In this document: positions 5,172-5,185 of the stretch, piece after piece
Layout of the letters: each line of letters starts with the position of its first letter
Numbering within the stretch: position 1 is the stretch's first letter
NCBI GenBank assembly: GCA_029855985.1
Contig: JAGSHR010000113.1
Span: 1 to 5,185, forward strand
Reading direction: 5' to 3'
DNA from: Candidatus Njordarchaeota archaeon
Lineage (GTDB): Archaea > Thermoproteota > JANJXX01 > Panguiarchaeales > Panguiarchaeaceae
DNA: 5,185 bases
Notes under the pieces: generated by a model
What the model saw: the letters and a program-made list of their open reading frames with translations, nothing else
Databases searched by the model: none
Told to the model about the DNA's origin: nothing
Translations under genes and position numbers: made by a program

Positions 5172-5185
5172 CTGTCTCTTATACA
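5172..5185. other. Residual Tn5/Nextera mosaic-end adapter at the contig end (not genomic)
   Basis: CTGTCTCTTATACA is identical to the first 14 bases of the reverse complement of the 19-bp Tn5 mosaic end used in Nextera libraries, and it ends exactly at the window edge. A 14-base match at that exact place is very unlikely by chance. It marks untrimmed reads and should be removed from the assembly. Confidence 0.95.

Overview
The window looks like the end of an assembled contig from a thermophilic archaeon. The signs are archaeal TATA/BRE-type promoters (a BRE-like purine stretch, then CTTTTTAAA or similar) ahead of the genes, GGTG-type Shine-Dalgarno sites 5-7 bases before starts, heavy AGA/AGG arginine use, and an AT-rich background broken by one GC-rich structured island. 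I cannot assign a lineage from the sequence. The last 14 bases (5172-5185) match the Tn5/Nextera mosaic-end adapter, so the right edge is a library artefact and not genome sequence.

Left edge (1-148): a GC-rich, highly foldable stretch with one open frame (3-143). I read it as the last 46 codons of a TnpB-type protein overlapping the right end of an IS200/IS605-family element. A perfect 9-bp hairpin covers the end of the gene, and a TCAA lies 10 nt past its foot. In this family such a region normally also encodes the omega RNA that guides TnpB, and the bases just outside (149-168) would be its guide.

Middle: a minus-strand gene (242-655) encodes a stand-alone NifX/NafY-type iron-molybdenum-cluster-binding domain. 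It is transcribed toward the mobile element. A mostly non-coding 526-base gap follows, with promoters facing outward in both directions. Then come three plus-strand genes: a radical-SAM protein of the spore-photoproduct-lyase-like family with a TTG start (1182-2072), adenine deaminase (2340-4154), and a short-chain dehydrogenase/reductase (4245-5036). Each has its own promoter-like box and a gap from its neighbour, so they look like separate transcription units and not one operon.

How they work together: adenine deaminase gives a clear role in purine salvage (adenine to hypoxanthine). No shared pathway joins the four genes. The SDR lacks the usual catalytic Tyr and Lys (Ser157 and Arg161 in their places), so its chemistry cannot be assumed. 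The most notable items are the truncated TnpB/omega-RNA end, the SDR with the altered active site, and the long T-rich leader before the adenine deaminase gene.
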